DNA from: Toxonevra muliebris
Lineage: Eukaryota; Arthropoda; Insecta; Diptera; Pallopteridae
Length of the DNA: 64,000 nt
Reading direction: 5' to 3'
Assembly: GCA_963691655.1 (NCBI GenBank)
Contig: CAVNUY010000014.1
Span: 186,001 to 250,000, forward strand
In this document: one piece after another, positions 33,923-44,596 of the stretch
Layout of the letters: every line of letters begins with the position of its first letter
Numbering within the stretch: the stretch's first letter is position 1
Position numbers and translations under genes: made by a program
Notes under the pieces: generated by a model
Databases searched by the model: none
What the model saw: only the letters and a program-made list of their open reading frames with translations
Told to the model about the DNA's origin: nothing

Positions 33923-33966
33923 AGTAATCTAAAAGACTTATCAGATAAGAACGCTAAAGCTGCTAA

Positions 33967-34658
33967 GGGCGATGTTACACGATCAATGTTTTGCTGTCAA
34001 ACAGTGAAATTGTTGTTGCTTTGAAAAATAAACACTGAGCAAAAGAAAGAATGAACACATTTCACTTCAAATTTTTTTACTGACGAAAAAATCCTGCATC
34101 ATTTCAAATAAAATGGGGTTGCTGAAGATACTTTGTTGCATTTTATTGGAAAACACTAATATTTTATGAAAAATACTATAATTATTACTATCTTATAAAT
34201 ATATTTTTTTTCTTTGGCACCCTTTGCGCTGTTTGGCTTTTGTTTGGTTGTGAGACTGCTGTTTAAAAAATTACTTAATATTTTTTATTAAAACATGGTA
34301 ATTCAATGTCCAAATAACAAAGGGGCGGAGCTTTTTTTATAGTTCTCAGAAAAGAATCACTTGTAGTGTATATAAATACAATTATTTTTTGTATAATTTG
34401 TTGCTATTTCCACCAACATTATCTCATGTTGTCATTATAATTATTTTCCATCCAATTCCACTCCAATTGTTGAATTTTCATTCACTCCAAAATACAATTA
34501 AATACTTTTTGGATGAAAAAACATAGTTGCAGATAAAAGTTTTAAAAAATAACTTTCAGCAAAAAACTGATAGTGTAACAGGGCATCAAACAAAACGATG
34601 AAAAGAGAGTAAAAACAGAAAACATTGACAGCAAAGCATTGACCGTGTAACATCAGCC
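33967..34658. mobile_element. PIF/Harbinger-type MITE, 692 bp
   Basis: 34-bp terminal inverted repeats, 30 of 34 matching, starting GGGCGATGTTACACG on the left and GGCTGATGTTACACG (reverse complement) on the right. Flanked by TAA on both sides (33964-33966 and 34659-34661). A three-base TWA target and GG-starting termini fit PIF/Harbinger. No transposase coding inside. Confidence 0.75.
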
Positions 34659-34679
34659 TAACAATATTAAACATACGAA

Positions 34680-35415
34680 TAATTCCCCACTCTCTCTACC
34701 TACAACTAACAGCCGCTCTTCTGCTAGTGTGCAAACTACTCGTCGTGCTACTTTCTCTGAAATAGTTGCCGGTTCTTCTTCTTCTCTCTTAACATCTCCA
34801 TCCTTTGTCTCTTCTGATTCTGGTGTGTGTTCTTTTGGTACACCCAGTGGTAAATCACACAGGCCAGAGATCACTCAAATTCACAACTGGATGTTACACA
34901 GAAAAGAATGCCATCGGTTAATGTTGCTACCATCTCTCATATGAACATCCAATCTAATACCTCCAGTTGCAGTATTCCTAAAGAACAACAGCTCTCACAA
35001 AATGTTATTGTAGGTTATAATCAAAATTCGTCTCTTGAAGTAATCTCTAAGAAAAAATGGACCCATCTATCTTCGTTTAAACCGTCAGTAACAGAAGAAA
35101 GCATTATCTCTCATATTGTTAATAATTCTAATCTTGAAAGTAACCAGTTAGTGTGCCACAAACTCGTTAAGAGGAATGTTGATGTAACAAGGGTTACCTT
35201 TAAAGTGGGCATTTCAGAGTCTTTGTACGGCGAGCTCTTCAACCCTTCGCTGTGGCCCACTGATGTTATAATGAAACCGTTTACTTTTTTTCCGAGGAGG
35301 GAAATTCCTGTCTCAATCACGTAGTTACAACATCTGATGTAGCCCACGTACACTCAAAGTCATCCTCTTCTCAATCGCAGCCTCTTAAAATGTACTATCA
35401 AAATATGTCTGGTAT
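34680..35415 (+). pseudogene. CR1-type LINE ORF1 and start of ORF2
   Basis: Ser/Thr-rich reading (34690-34900), frameshift near 34920, then 35010-35324 with VTFKVGISESLYGELFNPSLWPTDVIMKPF. This corresponds in order to IIPPAEVFDRIFSKDFWPCD in the ORF1 at 10.9 kb. After the stop, LKMYYQNMSGIN (35387-35415) is the usual beginning of a LINE ORF2 endonuclease. The reading then runs straight into BEL gag sequence at 35416. The N-terminal zinc domain is absent. Confidence 0.65.
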
Positions 35416-35448
35416 AAACTGTTTTTCCTTCACTCACTTAAGACCGGA

Positions 35449-36170
35449 ATGTTCGAGTCTACACTTGTGCTCATATTGTCAAAAAAAAGCATCCATGTTG
35501 ATAATAACACCAATCAAAAGAAAAACCCTGCGGCTTCACAATCTTCTTCTAATCAGTCTCAAAAACAGAATCGGAAATTCCCAAAACAGAAAAATTCCCG
35601 AAGTCCACCCGATGAATCAAAAAGTAATAACTCCCAAATATCTACAAAAACATACAGTCCACAGGTGCAATCCCTATACACCACAAACGAAGAAAAAACA
35701 TTACTCCCCACAGCTCTCGTCTCTATAGAGCATCTTGGAGAACTACACACGGTTCGAGCTCTTATCGACCAAGGTTCTCAGAGAACATTCATCGCATCAA
35801 AGGTACAAAATAGATTGAGGCTCCCAACTCAACATACCCAATTTGAAATTTCTGGAATGGGCGGTAAAATAATCCAAAATTCCAGTTATACTTGTTCTCT
35901 TCGCCTAGTTGCCCCGAAAACTGGCAAAAAATCAATACCCAAGCAATTGTACTCCCGCAATTGACAAAACTTCTTCCCACTTTTACCATTGAACATCCAG
36001 ATTGGAAACACTTCGCCATGCTGGACCTAGCAGATCCCAATTGCTTTATTCAAGCCCAGATTGATATGGTTATCGGAAGTGATTTGATTCCTCAAATCAT
36101 GCTCGATGGAATTCATCGCAAAATATGTGGAAGCCTCTCGCGCAAAACACAATATTTGGATGGATTATAA
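35449..36170 (+). pseudogene. BEL protease region (block A), frameshifted
   Basis: Reading with LGELHTVRALIDQGSQRTFIASKV: a protease-like active-site block with DQGS where DSGS is seen in the BEL element at 60.6 kb. It runs off frame at LYSRN-stop (35964); the next piece (PENWQKINTQAIVLPQLTKLLPTF...DMVIGSDLI) is in another frame. The same stop occurs in copy B, so it predates the duplication. An extra A in the run at 35480 shifts the preceding zinc-finger frame relative to B. Confidence 0.65.
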
Positions 36171-36464
36171 GTGGACCCATTGCCCATAAAGTGTCAACAT
36201 TCTCGACACAGGTACAAGAAGTCTCTAATGAACTCCTGAGTTCTCAACTTAGGCAGTTCTGGGAACAAGAGGAGATACCCCAAACTATACCAATTTCTGA
36301 AGAGGATCAGGCTTGCAAAGAATACTACCTGAAGACTACATCCCGTAGGCCAGATGGTAGATATATCGTAAGATTACCCTTCAAGCCCAGTTTCCCAAAC
36401 CCACAAGGCTTAGGTCACTCCCGGTCGATAGCTTACAGCCAGTTACTTAGCATGGAAAAGAATC

Positions 36465-39395
36465 TTGCAAAGAAAGGCGAGCTCAAAAAGGTGTATGATA
36501 CCTCATCATGAAGAATATCTCACTCTCAATCACATGGAGAAAACCAGTTCTCAGGAAATAATCTCTGACAGCAAATACTTCACGTTTTATTTGCCCCATC
36601 ATGGAGTAGTTAGGCCTGATAAATCGACTACGAAAGTTCGCGTCGTCTTTAACGCATCCAGAAAAACAGGATCTGGACACTCACTTAACGATGTCCTGCA
36701 TATTGGTCCCACACTCCAACCTGATCTTATGACTCTTATCTTAAGATGGCGATTATACCAGTTCGTCTTTAATGGAGATATTGAAAAGATGTATCGACAA
36801 ATCCTTGTCCATCGAGACGACCAAGAGTTCCAGCGAATTCTCTTTCGCAGACCCCAGAACTCGCAGATTAACGATTTTATGTTAAAAACAGTCACCTTTG
36901 GAGTGAATTGTGCTCCCTTTTTAGCTATTAGAACCCTTCAGCAGCTAGCAAAGGACTCAAAAAGCGAATTCCCTCTCGCAGAAGAAGTCTTATTAAAAGA
37001 AACTTATGTAGATGATATTCTGTCAGGTAGCCACACAATTTCAGATGCTGTTGATAAACTACCACAAGTAATTAAAACTCTCGATAGTGCTGGATTCCCA
37101 CTCAGCAAAATCACAGCAAATCATCTCAAAATTCTGGAAAAAATTCCGAAAGCAAATCTTCTCGATTCTGACTTTTTAAAATTTGACGACACCAGTTGTA
37201 CAAAAACACTTGGCATACGATGGAACGCTCTCTCTGATACCTTTTCGTATTCAATTGTTCCCATTTCCGCTACAAAAACTGCAATTAAGCGACAAATTCT
37301 CTCGACGGTTGCAAAACTTTTTGACCCGGCAGGATGGCTCTCGCCCATCATGACTCAAGCCAAGTTGCTTCTTCAGACATTATGGTTAGAGGGCACCGAC
37401 TGGGACGAATGTGTTAAACCTGGATCACTCCTAAAATGGAACCAATTTTTGGAAAGTCTGCCTTCCATTTCCAACATCGAAATCACTCGATGGGTACGCT
37501 TTTCTCCATTGAAACAGGTTCAACTTCACGGATTCTGTGATGCGTCAGAAAAGGCTTACTGCGCAGCTCTCTCTCTGCGTATGACGGACACAGATGGCAA
37601 AATTTCCTGTCACCTACTTACAGCAAAAGGAAAGGTTGCACCCCTGCACACGGTTAGTCTCCCGCGTTTGGAACTATGCGGCGCCGTCTTGCTTTCACAT
37701 CTCGTCAAGTCCGTTCGAGAAAACCTTGCTCTCTGCCCTGATAACACCTTCTTCTGGTCAGACTCACAAATCGTGCTTGCCTGGCTGGAAAAGCCTCCAT
37801 ACACCTGGAAAACGTATGTCGCTAACCGTACCGCACAGATAATAAACAATGTTGGGAACGCCACTTGGAACCACGTTATTAGTAATGAAAATCCTGCAGA
37901 TTTGGGTACCCGCGGATGCAGTCCCCAAGAACTAGCATCGAACTCCCTTTGGTGGAATGGTCCTGCATGGCTTAAGCATCCCGAAGAAGCCTGGCCCAAA
38001 GCTACCGTTTCAGCTATCTTGCCTCCCGAGCTAAGAAAGGTAGTTGTGAATCTCGTAGTTGAAGAGCCAGCCGATTTACTCGAAAGATTTTCATCGTTTC
38101 CACGCGCATTACGCGTTCTTGCATACGTGTTCCGCTTTCTCCACCATGGACTTGCTAAAAGGAGAAACTCCCTTCCACTTTCTAATATTTCTCTATCCCA
38201 AGCTGAAGTCCAATTTGTTAAAATAAGGCTACTCTCATTAGCACAAGAGCGGTATTTCCTCCCGGAGATAAATGCTTTGTCCAAAAAAATACCCATTCCG
38301 AAGAAAAGCTCTCTATTAACCCTCAACCCTTTCTTCGATAAAGTAGGTCTCTTGAGAGTCAATGGAAGATTGGCTGAATCCGGGCTCAGCTACAATGAGC
38401 GTCACCCCATAATAGTCCCCGAAAAATCTCGATTCAACTTTCTTTATCTTGAATTTCTTCACAAACTCCTGCTCCACGCAGAACAAAGGCTCTTGTTCCG
38501 AATTGCCCGCCAAGAATTTTATATCCCACGTCTGAAACCCCAGATGAAAAGGTGCATACGTCTCTGTAAGGTATGCACTATTCATAAACAAAATGTCCGA
38601 TCCCAAATCATGGCGGCTTTGCCCCCAGAACGTTGCACTTTGTCAATTCCCTTCTCGACTACTGGTGTATATTTTGCAGGCCCCTTCCAAATTAAAGCGT
38701 CCCAGCTTCGAACGGCAACCTTTCTCAAAGGTTATGTAGCAGTGTTCGTCTGCTTCTCAACAAAGGCCGTACATTTAGAGTTGTGCTTCAATCTCACAAC
38801 AGAGGCATTCCGCGCAGCATTCACAAGATTTGTTGGTCGGAGAGGGTTGCCTCGCAAAATCATGTCAGACAATGGCACAACATTTATCGGAGCCCACAGA
38901 TCTATCAGTAAAGAATTTCTCAAATTCTCGAAAGAAGTCTCCCAAGACATTCTTCAAAGATACTCTCCCCAAGGAGTTGACTGGGTCTTCATCCCTCCTA
39001 GTGCCCCGCACATGGGAGGTCTCTGGGAATCCGCAGTCAAAAGCTTTAAAACTCATCTTAAAAAGACTGCCGGCAATCATAAATTCAATTTCGAAGAGTT
39101 TTCCACACTCCTCTCTCGTATTGAATCGGTTTTAAATTCCCGACCTTTATCCCCACTTTCTCAGAACTCTAATGATATTTTAGCTCTCACTCCAGGTCAC
39201 TTTCTGAGAGGCGCTCCACTTATGGCGGTTCCTGAACCAGATTCGGCTAACATCTCCTTAATAAACCGTTGGGAAAAACTGAAAGCTCTTCACCATCAGT
39301 TCAGCCGGAGATGGAAGGACGAATATCTAAAGGAGCTACAGAGATGCACCCTCACGCGTCCTATCGTGAAGTTGTGTGTTTTGCCAGTCGCGTAA
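36465..39395 (+). pseudogene. BEL Pol (RT, RNase H, integrase), block A
   Basis: About 976 codons open. [34 protein letters not shown] and [11 protein letters not shown] (YVDD intact). RNase [29 protein letters not shown] and [13 protein letters not shown]. Integrase: zinc domain (HAEQRLLFR...CKVCTIH) and core with [14 protein letters not shown] and [12 protein letters not shown]. At the first core position the reading is [10 protein letters not shown] where copy B has TTGVDFAGPF, so the first catalytic Asp is lost. An in-frame 162-bp deletion near 39345 removes most of the C-terminal domain. Upstream Gag-Pol frames are broken. Otherwise the longest preserved Pol in the window. Confidence 0.8.
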
Positions 39396-39487
39396 ATCGT
39401 CCACAAAAATTCTCAATTTTTAATTTTAAGGCTTCTCTGCCTACCCTTGGTTTTCTAGTACTAAAGTCCTCTATCTTTACAGGTACG

Positions 39488-40063
39488 ATGTCTCACAATC
39501 TGCATAAGTGCCAGCTATGCCATCGCCCACACGCTCTGCGTTATTGCAAGGGGTTCAGAGCCATGAACCCGGGCCAAAGAGATGACGTCGTTACCGCTCA
39601 TGGGTACTGCCAAAATTGCCTAGCCCGTTCCCACTCGGCAGGGTTCTGTGACTCACCCAATTGTTGCAAGCGTTGCCAGCTGGGGCACCACACAATGTTG
39701 CACCCCACAGAACCACCAGCCCGTGGAAGGTGTTCGAGTGGGCCATCGAGACGGAGCGACGGGAACCATCGCATCCGAAAGAGTAATCCGTCCCGGCATC
39801 GCTCCCAATCAAGACACCAATCGCGACGCAAATATGTTGAACCATCGGTGGGCCAGTCCCGTCGAAGCATACGCGACCGCAAAGTTCAAGGTTCACGTCG
39901 CTCATCCAATTCCGGTCGCTCTGCCTCCAACTCGCGTGGTCACCGCTCTAACACTCGACGCATAATTCACACTGTCGAGACAAAACGCTACCGTGGAAAA
40001 AAGGTGAAGTCCTTGCTCGGCCAAGCCATCAAATCACTTTCGATGTCAAATGACGTCGTCTAA
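39488..40063 (+). CDS. Third ORF of BEL element: Gag-like zinc fingers + Arg/Ser tail (block A)
   Basis: 191 codons from ATG 39488 to TAA 40061-40063, between pol and the 3' LTR. Residues about 8-72 repeat the cysteine/histidine pattern of this element's Gag: CQLCHRPHALRYC (CX2CX3HX4C), CQNCLARSHSAGFC, CKRCQLGHHTMLH. The Gag copy at 50.65 kb has CQMCDDSHALRYC with the same spacing. The tail is Arg/Ser-rich (SRHRSQSRHQSRRK). A TACTAAA branch-point-like word and CTATCTTTACAG acceptor lie just before the ATG, suggesting expression from a spliced RNA. Intact, with three amino-acid differences from copy B by my reading. Likely nucleic-acid binding; role unknown. Confidence 0.7.
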   Translation: MSHNLHKCQLCHRPHALRYCKGFRAMNPGQRDDVVTAHGYCQNCLARSHSAGFCDSPNCCKRCQLGHHTMLHPTEPPARGRCSSGPSRRSDGNHRIRKSNPSRHRSQSRHQSRRKYVEPSVGQSRRSIRDRKVQGSRRSSNSGRSASNSRGHRSNTRRIIHTVETKRYRGKKVKSLLGQAIKSLSMSNDVV

Positions 40064-40092
40064 AGTATGCACGAGTGCATTCGGCCCCAGAA

Positions 40093-40569
40093 TGGCTAAA
40101 CCTCTTTAGCCAATAAAATTTATATATTATTTTATTATATTATTATCTTGAATTATTTAACATGAATTATTACATTATACCTATTATTGAATTATACTTA
40201 CCTTAACTTACCTTGCATTGTACCTAAAACCAAACTAAATTGAATTTATACTTACCCTGTAAAATACTTACCTCTAAGTTCCTATAAAATACTTACCTCT
40301 AAGATCATATAATACTTACCTATGGTTACCCTACCATCTGTCAAAGTGAGCGCGACGATTCTATCGAAAGACTTCGGCTTAACCAGTTGTAGTTCCATTT
40401 TGAATTTTATAATTAACTTTAGATTTGCGAATTTTGCTCCTAGTTCCCAATTGTCAAATTCCTAATATACTTTATCCGTAACTTTCTAAATATTTAATAA
40501 ACAGTTTATAACGTGTAAAATATCGGTGTTTACTTTCAAAGTGTATCCTCGAAGCGGTAGACTTTTACA
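40093..40569 (+). repeat. 3' LTR, complete (477 bp), block A
   Basis: Starts TGGCTAAACCTCTTTAGCC and ends GACTTTTACA. Same length as the 5' LTR 47785-48261 and nearly identical. The terminal GGCTAAA...TTTAGCC can form a hairpin. AATAAACAGTTTATAACG near 40497 may supply the polyadenylation signal. Followed by GCAAT. Confidence 0.85.
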
Positions 40570-41970
40570 GCAATGTTGATTTCTCTATATCTATAATTAA
40601 ATTCAAACATTATGTTGAATCTTTGTATTTATAATGCTTAAAAGTGAATTGTTATTTGTTTTTACAATACCTTTGTTAATTATCGTAATTTCTAGTCAGT
40701 AAGGATATGTTCAATTAGACTGAATAAAATGAAATTGAAAATAAAAACAAAAGACACATAAAAACAACATATTTTGAATATCATACATTTCAAATGAGTG
40801 CATTTTAATGTACTTTTTAGCATTGAAACACCTTTTCGTACAAATAATACGTTGCTAAATACATTTTTATATTTTTTTAACAAACAAACATTTTTGTATT
40901 TTTTATTGAATTTATTTATTACAAATGCAGCAACACGTGTTCTAGAGAATATACAGAGAAGGGACTCTTATTTTAAAACGTCAAATTTTAATTTTTTATG
41001 TTCACACATACTGTACGTGTGAACTCACCTATCGTTGTTGGTGGTTGGTCTAAACAGCTGCTTAATAAATGAAAATTTCATGTGAATGTAAATTTTACAT
41101 TCAATTTACTTTAAGTAAGCTTATTAAATTTCCTGGGCCTGTGAATTCCACTTCAGGCGATAAACTTGCTGAGGATGCTGACAATAATGAAGCAAACGAG
41201 ATATGGGTTTGGATATTCCCCTAGTACGTAGTTAATGTCCATGATTCTATTTGCCGGTGTAAGATTATTATTATTGAAATGAGTTAAACGATTCAGGACA
41301 ATGCTTTTTATTTAGTGAATTGTATATATAGTCCACGCTCTAAGACTTGAAAGCTATTAGGAATGCTGTAATTATGGAAGAGAAATGTTATTAAGTGAAG
41401 CTGTATTGAAGAATGCGTTAAAATAAAAAGTTTTAAATGTAAAAGATATCCGAAATATGTAATTGATTATAAAATTAGACTTCCAACTTTTTCGTTGTGG
41501 AAGTATACATATCGTTCATTTGCGACTATACACCCGCGGCGAAAAGTTGAAAGTATTTTCAGCTTGAACAGCCTTCTATGAGCCTGACTTCATGCTAAGC
41601 AATCTGAATATAAAAAAAAAGTGTGGCCAGCATCAAATCAGGCCCATATTAAAAATAATTTTCACCCTTGTATCGCAATAAACCTACTGCTGCGAATATA
41701 TTTTTGAGCGAAGAACTTTCAGTATCAAAGCAGGCTCACTTTTTGAGGAATAGTTCAGCCTGCTATCATTCTGAACTTCCCAACTACTGCTCAGCTTCAA
41801 AGTAGGTTGAACATTGGACTTCGAAAATTTATTATATTCGTTATTTAGACTTAGAAAATTTTTTGGACATAAATAATTGTACTAAGGAAATTCTTTAAAC
41901 TTGAAAAAATACCTTTTTGTGATATACAATTTTTTATTATTATTTTATTCTCTTATGTGAATTTATTTTA
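40570..41970. other. CR1 3' tail and CACTA 3' region (block A)
   Basis: 40570-40740 duplicates the CR1 LINE 3' end found at 54998-55165. The rest is the downstream flank of the transposase gene. 41560-41830 holds repeated AGCCTGC/GCAGGCT/CAGGCC/AGTAGGTT words like the subterminal repeats of CACTA-type elements. No other coding sequence. Confidence 0.5.
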
Positions 41971-43655
41971 TTATTCTAATTCGACAGAATTTAAAGGTTG
42001 TGCTACATAAGATTGATTACTTATGTTCATATAAATACACGGTGTAATTAAATTTGTTACATTAATAGCCGACAAATGATTTGTGACATAGCATTTGTAA
42101 AAGAAAGCACTGCTGTCACATCTAAAACAATGTCCTTCAACTACGAAAATATCATCTCGTTCAATTTCTGATATGATTGCAAAGAACTTGAACTCACAAC
42201 TGCAATTATTTCGGAAACATTGACACCGTAAATATTTAATAAAACAGTGAATCGTGCCAATTTTGGTATAAACTTCATCGGCATATTTGGCAATAGATGT
42301 TATCGTTTCAATTGCTCTATCATATTGCTCGGAAACGTATAATCGATCATTTTTCATTAATCTCAAAAATGTCCACATGTGACTGTCGGCGACAGCAATA
42401 CCACTATTACGCATAGCAGCTGAAATCAAATCGGGAAGTTCTAATACATATTGGTATTTGCCTATGCTATATATATTATCAATAACACACTCATGTAATC
42501 GTGATTGCTGTTTGGTCTTCATGCAAAAACTTTTAACATTTTCATTAGAAATGTCTTCTACATCTCGCACCATTTTTATGACATGACCATGTCCATTCGC
42601 CACCTGTGATCCTATATATCTTGTGCCATAAAGTAGATTTAACATGCGGCCATTTAAATCTTCCGCTTCATAACAAGTGCAAGTCCACAGTGGTCCTTGT
42701 AATCGCACGCAATGTGCCATATGCAATAGTAAGTGGACATTTATGGACATGTGCCGTACACCATATAATTGTACGTAATCGTGGACGAAACGATCCAGCA
42801 AATCAGCCGCTACATCAATCATTTCATGTAAAATAACATCGGCACTCAGTATGTACATTGCTATAATTAATTTCAAAAAATGATTGAAATATTCTCTCTC
42901 CATTATTTCCTCGAAGACTGCTAAAGCATAATAGTAGAAAAAATGCTTAAGTTCTGATGCTTTCCAGTGGATCAAGTCAAGTGTCGTTCGAGGCATACGG
43001 TGAATGAATTTTGGTGGCTTGATATACTTCAATCGGCTGTTGATGATAGGTATACTTCTATGCAAGGAAAATCGTTCACTACTATATGCACTGTCGAAGA
43101 ATAAGGTCAGCCTTTTTTTTATGACACCGCCGTCAACTGCGTGCATCCGATCCAGACACATGCCTGCCATAAAGTCTGGCATTAATTTCGCCAATGCCGT
43201 ATAGCCTTTTACAGCCAATTGGGGGCATTCAGGTCTCGCTTGTTGTGCCAGTTCATTACACCTCTGGCTTGTCCTGATCTCCAAATTGTCAGTGTACGGG
43301 TAGAGCTGCAAGTAACTTCTCTCACCTATTTGATAGACTTGTCCCTCAAAAAAACAAACTGGACATCCGTATCGTCCGTTGAACTGAATGAAATTTAAGC
43401 ACTCGCACTTGGCTGGCAGATCACACACGCCCATAAGCAATATACCTCTCACTTTGATCGCCATATGATTTGGTAGTACAACGTTAACACCTCGGAGCAA
43501 TTTCTCGAACACAGGTCGAAAAGTGTATATGAATTTATTAAAATATGGTTTTTTGTCGCTAAACCATATGCCCAGAAGTAGCGTATTGGATCTTTTTTTT
43601 TTCTTTCTTCAGGTGGTAATTCGTTAATTGTTAGATAAATTAGCCAAGTGCTCAT
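41971..43655 (-). pseudogene. EnSpm/CACTA-type transposase, block A copy
   Basis: Open from 43512 to 41971 (513 codons), preceded in another frame by 43655-43449 (WLIYLTINELPPEERKKKDP). A length difference in the T run at about 43592-43601 relative to copy B breaks the frame. Features: GVCDLPAKCECLNFIQFNGRYGCPVC, MCLDRMHAVDGG, IHWKASELKHFFYYYAL and MSINVHLLLHMAHCVRLQGPLWTCTCYEAEDLNG, as in animal EnSpm/CACTA (tnp2-like) proteins. The N-terminus is cut by the duplication edge at 43717. See copy B for the longer reading. Confidence 0.7.
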
Positions 43656-43717
43656 ACATGATGACTTAAATACTGGTATGCCATCTGTATACCAATTGAA
43701 CGAGATGTTTGTATAAT

Positions 43718-44596
43718 TTGCATTTTAAAACTCTTTAACTATCACCTTAATTACACTACTTTTCTTTCAGATAAGTTGCAACAATTTGAAAGTTACTTGA
43801 AACCTATGTCCAGATTTCGTCGTTGTATTGCAAATTCATAGAATGCAGTTTTCTTTTATTTGACTAGATCAACAACATGCACTATTTACTACGCCAAGTA
43901 TATTTTCACTGTAACGCCGTGCTCTATTGCTCTTGCTCTCCTATTTAAAAATATTTATTACTCAATTTGTAGATATATAAAAAAAACATTCATACATTTG
44001 TATATAAACATATTTGCTGTTTTACTATTCATATCCAATGAGATTATTCGTTTTTATTTTCGATGTAAGTACTTTAGGTACAAGCCTAATTTAATCATAC
44101 CCCACATCAACTTGATTATTGTTTAATATTTTTAAGCATTCGCTAAAAAAAAGATTATAAGTTTTACTTGAATAAAATGCTATTTTGCCTTCAACTTACC
44201 TCTACAGTGTTATTTATTATTACACTTTTCAAATATATTTTTAATATCTTTGATTAAAACAACTTTAATTACAATTAAATTTTTTCGATGGTTCATTTTA
44301 TATAAAAGATCATACATTTAAACATCCATGGCTTCAAGCACAAACAACACAAACAAACAAAAGATTAAAATAAAGAATTGCTATTTGAAAATAAAGAATA
44401 TTTACAATAAAGAAATGTGGCCCTTCATTCCTCCTTGGAACCATAGGAATTAATAATAAAACAAAGGTAAGCAAAACATTTTTTATCACATCCTGAAAAA
44501 TTTTAAATTTTGAGTTATGTCTCTATGTGCAAACGTTTTTTAAACTACATTTGTTTGACCTTTAACATATCTAAATTTAACATTTATTATATAAAA
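43718..44596. other. AT-rich spacer
   Basis: No recognised element between the duplication edge and the Myb/SANT-like gene. Confidence 0.4.

Larger units (their letters stand above)
35416..40569 (+). mobile_element. BEL/Pao element, 5'-truncated copy (block A)
   Basis: Begins within the Gag zinc-finger region and carries protease, RT, RNase H, integrase, a third ORF and a complete 3' LTR. GCAAT follows at 40570, the same 5-bp target duplication as the parental copy B. There is no 5' LTR or leader, so the copy was made by duplication of genomic DNA and not by its own retrotransposition. Confidence 0.85.
35416..43717 (+). repeat. Segmental duplication, block A
   Basis: Direct repeat of 50753-58157. 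Homology starts at AAACTGTTTTTCCTTCAC and ends at GTTTGTATAAT. It contains the BEL 3' part, 3' LTR, CR1 3' tail and CACTA-type transposase. Single-base differences are few by eye. Relative to B it keeps the RNase H region (~850 bp), a 24-bp piece and 195 bp of LTR, but lacks 162 bp of the integrase end. Block A is cut off at both edges, whereas B is continuous with its neighbours. Confidence 0.9.

Noticed and set aside
37610..38362. 250-codon minus-strand open frame opposite BEL pol
   Set aside because: Antisense shadow of RNase H/integrase coding sequence.
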